Below the pieces are notes generated by a model. It saw only the letters and a list, made by a program, of their open reading frames with translations, had not been told where the DNA came from and searched no databases. Below are positions 59,500 to 64,000 of a stretch of 64,000 nucleotides of DNA, piece by piece (position 1 is the first letter of the stretch; each line of letters opens with the position of its first letter). The translations under genes and the position numbers were made by a program. Origin of the DNA: Fragilaria crotonensis (lineage: Eukaryota; Bacillariophyta; Fragilariophyceae; Fragilariales; Fragilariaceae); NCBI GenBank assembly GCA_022925895.1, contig JAKSYS010000266.1:1-64000 (forward strand). Reading direction: 5' to 3'.

Positions 59500-61460
59500 G
59501 CAAATCAATGTTGATTGTCACAATCCCCAATTTAATTCATATTCTGTGTTCAGACTTGGAGTTGCAGAAAATAGTCCTATCAATGCTTCATTGGTGATAT
59601 TGATGGCACCCTTGGATTGTATGTACTAAGCTTACTCATAGACTAGTACACAAATCAACAATGTGCCTCAATCCCAAAGAACAGCTTGTCCTGGGTGCCA
59701 AATTCCTTTATAAATGCAAAATGTGAGGGCTGAAATGGAGATGCAAAAAATGCAACTGTCAGGAATTATGAAGATTTTTTGGTCGTAGTACTGACGGCAG
59801 CCATTGATTGCAATGGATATGCAAACTGATTGACTAGTGGGCAATTCAATGAGCAATTTGCAACTATAGCACATTTGATGCTTTCCAATTAAATGGATGA
59901 TATTCAGTAGGCAGACAGTGAGATAAAACAAAATTGTACTGGTGTGGGTTGCTTGGTGTGCATTGATTGTATTGCTTGATGGCATCCTTGGAAGCGCTTC
60001 ACTTTCCAAGCTCATTGACTTCTTGAACAAGATTCAATGCATGATCCCAGAATGCAATAAAAATACTATGCAGAAATTCTCATTTTGGAAATGAAAAACT
60101 AGCTGTCATCATGATGGTTTCTTAAGTGTGTATTGGGTGTATTGACAGCACCCTTTGATTGTCAGTACTATCCATGCCCATCAACACTTGTTGAATTCAA
60201 TGCACAAATCAACACTTTGGGTGTGGGATCCTAGTTAAAGAGGTGCAAAATCTGTGGTCAACCTGGGAATTGGAAAGTTTTGGTCAATATTTGTTGAGTT
60301 TTTATTATGTGTGGTATTGATGACACCCATTGATGGTAACTGACTTCTGGTAAACTCAGTGCACAAGCAAATCCAGCACACTTGTTTACTTGGTGTAGGA
60401 TCCGTGCTCAAATGCAAAAACTGCGGTCAGCTATGGGCATGGAGAAATTATTCTGTCAGTGTTTGTTGTATCTTCTTCGGTTGTTTTGTTGACCCTTCTT
60501 GATTCTAACAACTTTCAATACAAACTGACTGTTGCGCAAACAAGCAAGTATGCAAAACCCCTGAGTAGTACACAACTTTGGCAGATTGGGGGTTCCCACT
60601 TCAATTCATATTCTGTGGTCAGACTTGGAGATGCGGAAGATGGTCCTGTCAAAGTCTCTTTCAGTTGCATTGTTGATAATCATGACACCCTTGGATTTTT
60701 TGTAGTGAGCTTACTTATTGGTTGAATCACAAGGCGATGCACAGCCAAGCCCCAAATATACAGGGTGCAGAGTCCCCATTGTAATGCAAAATCTGAGGGC
60801 TGCATTGGAGATGCAGAACAAATCTTCTGTCAAGGAATGTTGAGGGTGTATCAGAAATGTTTTTGACACCCTAGGATTTTGTAGTGAGCTTACTTGTTGG
60901 TTGAAAGGCAAGTCAGTGCACAAGCCCCAAATATACAGGGTGCAGGGTCCCCATTGTAATGCAAAATCTGAGGGCTGCATTGGAGATGCAGAACAAATCT
61001 TCTGTCAAGGATTGTTAAGGGTGTATCAGAAATGTTTTTGACACCCTAGGTTTTTTTTTGTAGTGAGCTTACTTATTGGTTGAAAGACAAGATAGTGCAC
61101 AAGCCCCAAATATACAGGGTGCGGGGACCCCTTTGTAATGCAAAATCTGAGGGCTGAATGAAAGATGCAGAAAAATGTTCTGCCAGAGTTTGTCAAGTTT
61201 GCATTGATGATACCGACGGCATCCTTTGATTGGAGTGGGTATATACCCATTGACTAGTGTGCAATTCAGTGGGTAATTTGCCACAATTGCCGATACAGGG
61301 TTTTTATTAATGAATATTCTGCAGTCAGACATTAATATTCTGCAGAATTGTAATGTTGTATTTTGTTGAGTGTGTATGGATTGTATTGATGGCATCCTGA
61401 GATCCTTTCAACCTTTTTTGCTCATTGACTTCTTGAAGATTCAATTATGATGCCAAAATG
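59500..61460 (-). repeat. Degenerate tandem array, unit about 175 bp
   Basis: Anchor strings such as GCAAAATCTGAGGGCTG followed by GGAGATGCAGAA, and farther on GACACCCTAGGATTTTGTAG, recur near 59535, 59718, 60245, 60414, 60610, 60785, 60961 and 61140. The three best-preserved adjacent units (60610-61290) are spaced 172-180 bp and share long near-identical runs, including AAGCCCCAAATATACAGGG. Outer units are strongly diverged. Open frames here are chance. Strand is arbitrary. Confidence 0.85.
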
Positions 61461-61728
61461 CGAACAAAAAAATACACAAAAATGATCAATACTCAATGGA
61501 TTTTGGATTTTTAAAAAATCCAAAACTGGCATTTACTCCATCATCAAAAGCCTGAGACTCATTGGCTGAAGCTCCCGCAACAATATTTGCTTTGGGAGTT
61601 AGTGTTGGTGTTAGCGACATAAGTTAATGTGAAATTTAGGATGCGATCACATGTTATCTACTAGTGTTGTAGTCACACAAATCAGAAGTACTTTATGTTC
61701 TGAGCTTGTCAGTTGCACTATAACAACC

Positions 61729-62500
61729 CTAGCATTGACTTTCGTTGCTGGAGCTTCTGTAAATGAGCAGGTGTTTGATTGAACTGTAGTCAGAGTCGTC
61801 GGACAACATCCGCAGCTCTGACGGTTTCATCATTGTATCCTTGAAGTTGCAAAACATCTCTTCATTTGAATTGTCGTGCTTGGACCTTGTAATGTAAGTG
61901 GCGAACTCACCGAACATTTTCTGATGACGGTCATCATTGCCATTTGCAAGACAAGCGAGAGCAATCTTGGCTTGTTGATTAATTGACGGCTTCCCCAGTT
62001 GAAGGAACTCTTCTCGAATTCACCTGCAATCCTTGTCCGCCTCTCAGTATACATTGGATGAGTTGCAAAGGCAAGTGCATGTGCTTGTGTAGATGGTTGC
62101 AAGACAATGGTCTGTTAAATTGTCATTCAAAACAATATCATCATTATTCAGGTTCAAGCCTTACTTGACAGCACCATCAAGCTTCTTCAGGTGATATTTT
62201 ATTGCAACAAAGCAAGCATAAACAGACAAGAAGGCAGAAGGTAGCATCCTTGCCTTCAAAATAGGTGGGACAGGAACTGATTGTTTGAAAAAGGACTTGA
62301 AAGCGGCGACGCCCTTCCAATACGCTGGATCTGCGACAAGCTGCTTCAGCTTGTGCAGCTTGTCACACATGTCATGTCAAGAGAGGAGTAAGGGGTTGCT
62401 GTTTGATGGACAGCACGTGCAAAAAGCATGTTTAACTTCTGCATTTCATCTGCCTTGAGAGAATCAAAGTGTTGCCAACCGCCAGAAAAGAATGATGAAA
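61729..62500 (-). pseudogene. Possible hAT-like transposase remnant
   Basis: On the minus strand, near 62480-62380, the DNA reads GGWQHFDSLKADEMQKLNML then FARAVHQTATPYSS, a pattern like the pre-catalytic part of hAT transposases (ARA..xTGTPF). Downstream frames CDKLHKLKQLVADPAYWKGV, KARMLPSAFLSVY and EFATYITRSKHD could be diverged continuation, interrupted by stops and frame changes. No DDE acids or ends identified. The family call is tentative. Confidence 0.35.
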
Positions 62501-62665
62501 TATTATACAGGTGTTGTAACAGCGTGTATTAAACAGCAATTAAACAAACACATCCATAGTTATAGTTCGCGGAGTGCGTACTACCGTGTGCTCTCGGTTT
62601 GTGTCGAACAGGGACTTTTACGCGCGGACAACGGGTAATGGGTAATGGGTGGGTATGGGTACGAC

Positions 62666-63912
62666 CTAGTGTCTAGCATCCCGACGGGGTTAATTAACCC
62701 CAAACGGGGTTAATTAACCCCGTATTTGCACATCACAAAAATTGTTCGCTACTACGTGCAAATCTTCCGTTCGAATAGAAACTTGGGCAGTGGCTCAAGG
62801 ACCCCATTATTGTGCATGCCGTCAAAGCCCAGTATCTGTATATTGTTTTTCATCGAGAAACAAGAGTTTTCTGCATCAATTTTCTTGACCCTCTGATTTT
62901 CCTGTCATTTCTGATTAAGACTAGCAGTAGAAATAATACCCGATTCTACGTAAAGCTCACTATTCTGACACTCCTTTTGGCCTGCGGTTTGTTTACGCTC
63001 ATGTCGAATTCAACCAAAAGTAAGGTGACTATTGTGTGTCAAATACATTGAAGTATTGTATCTAAACATGAAACTTGTCGGGCGCTCAATATTTAAGCGA
63101 CAGCAATCAATTAAAGAACGACATCAAACCAGAAAAAAAAATGCAGAAGAATCGTGTAGAAAATATACCAAAGTCTACGAAGGAGTAGGTGGTTTCGAAT
63201 CCCCCGGTTTTACATAATTCTCATCTACATATAGAAAAAGCTGAGGTGATCATCATCTTCAGTATACCTTCAATGGTGATGAAGTACTCAGGACATTTGA
63301 CCAGCTTGAAGAATTCACAAGTATAGGTTGATCGGAAAAAGGAACCCCAACGGACAATTTCCACGCAGAAATCGTGTAGAATTTGTACCAAGCGTTGGAA
63401 AAAAATTCTCTACTATGACAGATTTTGAATTAAGAGTCAGAAGATGATTTCAAAGCGCTCGGCAAGGAGTGAGGATGCCAGATACTTCGAAAGTTGTCGG
63501 TCACCGGTCACGCAGTAATGTTTTCCAACGTCTCAATTTGGCTTTGCAGAGTTGAATGAATTTGACTTCCACAAAAAAACTGTTTTGAAGTTACGTAGAA
63601 CCTCTACCACACTCTACGCACGTTTGCATACCTTTAGTCAGAAACTGATCGGGGATGAAAAGACGAAGTATCGCGCTTTTCTTTCACATCAGTGACTTCC
63701 ACTGAAAACAAAGAAAAGGAATATGGATCAAATGGATGCACTTAAGTATCGTCATCTTGCAACATAGATGACTGCAGTTGGAGCACTTTTTTCTGTGGCC
63801 CGTGGTATTAAATGTACAGAAAAGCGTCTTGCACACGTACGAAAATGACGGGGTTAATTAAGGCAATTGACGGGGTTAATTAACCCCAAGGCTCCGGGAG
63901 GCTAGACACTAG
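62666..63912. mobile_element. TIR element with GGGGTTAATTAACCCC palindromes, about 1.25 kb
   Basis: The left end CTAGTGTCTAGCATCCCG is mirrored at the right end by its near reverse complement (CGGGAGGCTAGACACTAG, 63895-63912). Inside each end lie copies of the perfect palindrome GGGGTTAATTAACCCC: two on the left (62686-62701 and 62706-62721), one and a half on the right (63850-63861 and 63872-63887). A TA dinucleotide sits at each border and could be the target duplication. The interior has no recognisable gene; a 79-codon frame with a hydrophobic stretch (62812-63051) is not convincing. Best viewed as a non-autonomous DNA transposon, inserted in G-rich repeats. Confidence 0.75.
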
Positions 63913-64000
63913 TGGGCGTGGGTGGGTAATGGGTGGTCCGAGCTGGACCGTGCGAAGAGTGGGTGGGTCATGGGTGGTCCAAGCCTGCGTACCGGCTGCC
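63913..64000. repeat. G-rich repeat flank
   Basis: GTGGGCGTGGGTGGGTAATG and, after a divergent spacer, GTGGGTGGGTCATGGGTGG, homologous to 59310-59400. This is the right-hand continuation of the repeat interrupted by the TIR element; the left part is at about 62636-62660. Confidence 0.8.

Noticed and set aside
63185-63215. B-box-like GGTTTCGAATCCCCC suggesting a tRNA
   Set aside because: No A box or stems upstream within tRNA distance; chance match.
1-64000. Bacterial origin or contamination of the ATPase and transporter genes
   Set aside because: Both contain GT-AG introns that restore the frame, and the neighbouring genes are diatom-specific or eukaryotic.

Overview
The window is nuclear DNA of a diatom, most likely a raphid pennate one. 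The clearest sign is a complete silicon transporter gene (28644-30167, minus strand), a family essentially confined to silica-using algae, carrying the EGxQ/GRQ-type motifs and the CMLD motif reported in pennate diatom SITs. Spliceosomal introns of about 55-90 bp with GT..AG ends, Ty1/copia and LINE remnants, and a eukaryotic PA-TM-RING gene agree with this. Genes are sparse and transposable elements occupy more than half of the window.

Layout. 1-2.8 kb: no gene seen. 2.8-9.8 kb: a copia scrap, then a decayed Plavaka/CACTA-like DNA transposon (zinc-finger and DDE transposase on +, an unidentified broken coding region on -) and a seven-unit repeat block. 10.2-19.3 kb: a full-length non-LTR retrotransposon (LINE-A) bounded by a 16-bp target-site duplication, with ORF1, endonuclease, reverse transcriptase and RNase H all recognisable but broken. 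20.0-21.6 kb: an unrecognised gene with three predicted exons. 24.1-28.3 kb: a decayed Tc1/mariner-IS630-type transposase gene holding a 472-bp LINE 3' end with its own 17-bp duplication. 28.6-36.9 kb: the main host gene block: silicon transporter SIT1 (-), a PA-TM-RING E3 ligase (-) and a P2-type cation ATPase (+, three exons). 37.9-46.4 kb: copia remnant, then a second LINE-A copy split by a 5'-truncated LINE-B with a 19-bp duplication. 47.5-52.6 kb: a second silicon transporter, SIT2, cut at codon 180 by a 3565-bp TA-flanked DNA transposon. 55.2-58.5 kb: an SLC13-type anion permease with RCK_C domains and an ACT-like domain. 59.2-64.0 kb: G-rich repeats, a degenerate tandem array of about 175 bp period, a hAT-like scrap and a TIR element with GGGGTTAATTAACCCC palindromes.

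Three of the four intact or once-intact host functions are membrane transport: silicic acid uptake (SIT1, dead SIT2), cation pumping (P-ATPase) and a putative sulfate or dicarboxylate permease with nucleotide or amino-acid-sensing domains (SLC13). A paired sequence module recurs upstream of SIT1, the RING gene and SIT2 and in front of the ATPase; it may be a shared promoter element or an old dispersed repeat. The two SIT copies are almost identical through the middle of the coding sequence but clearly diverged at both gene ends and upstream, the pattern expected of gene conversion, followed by transposon disruption of SIT2.

Limits: no alignments or searches could be run; family calls rest on motif recognition, exon boundaries on reading frame and GT-AG logic, and functions of the transposon accessory proteins and of the 20-kb gene are unknown.
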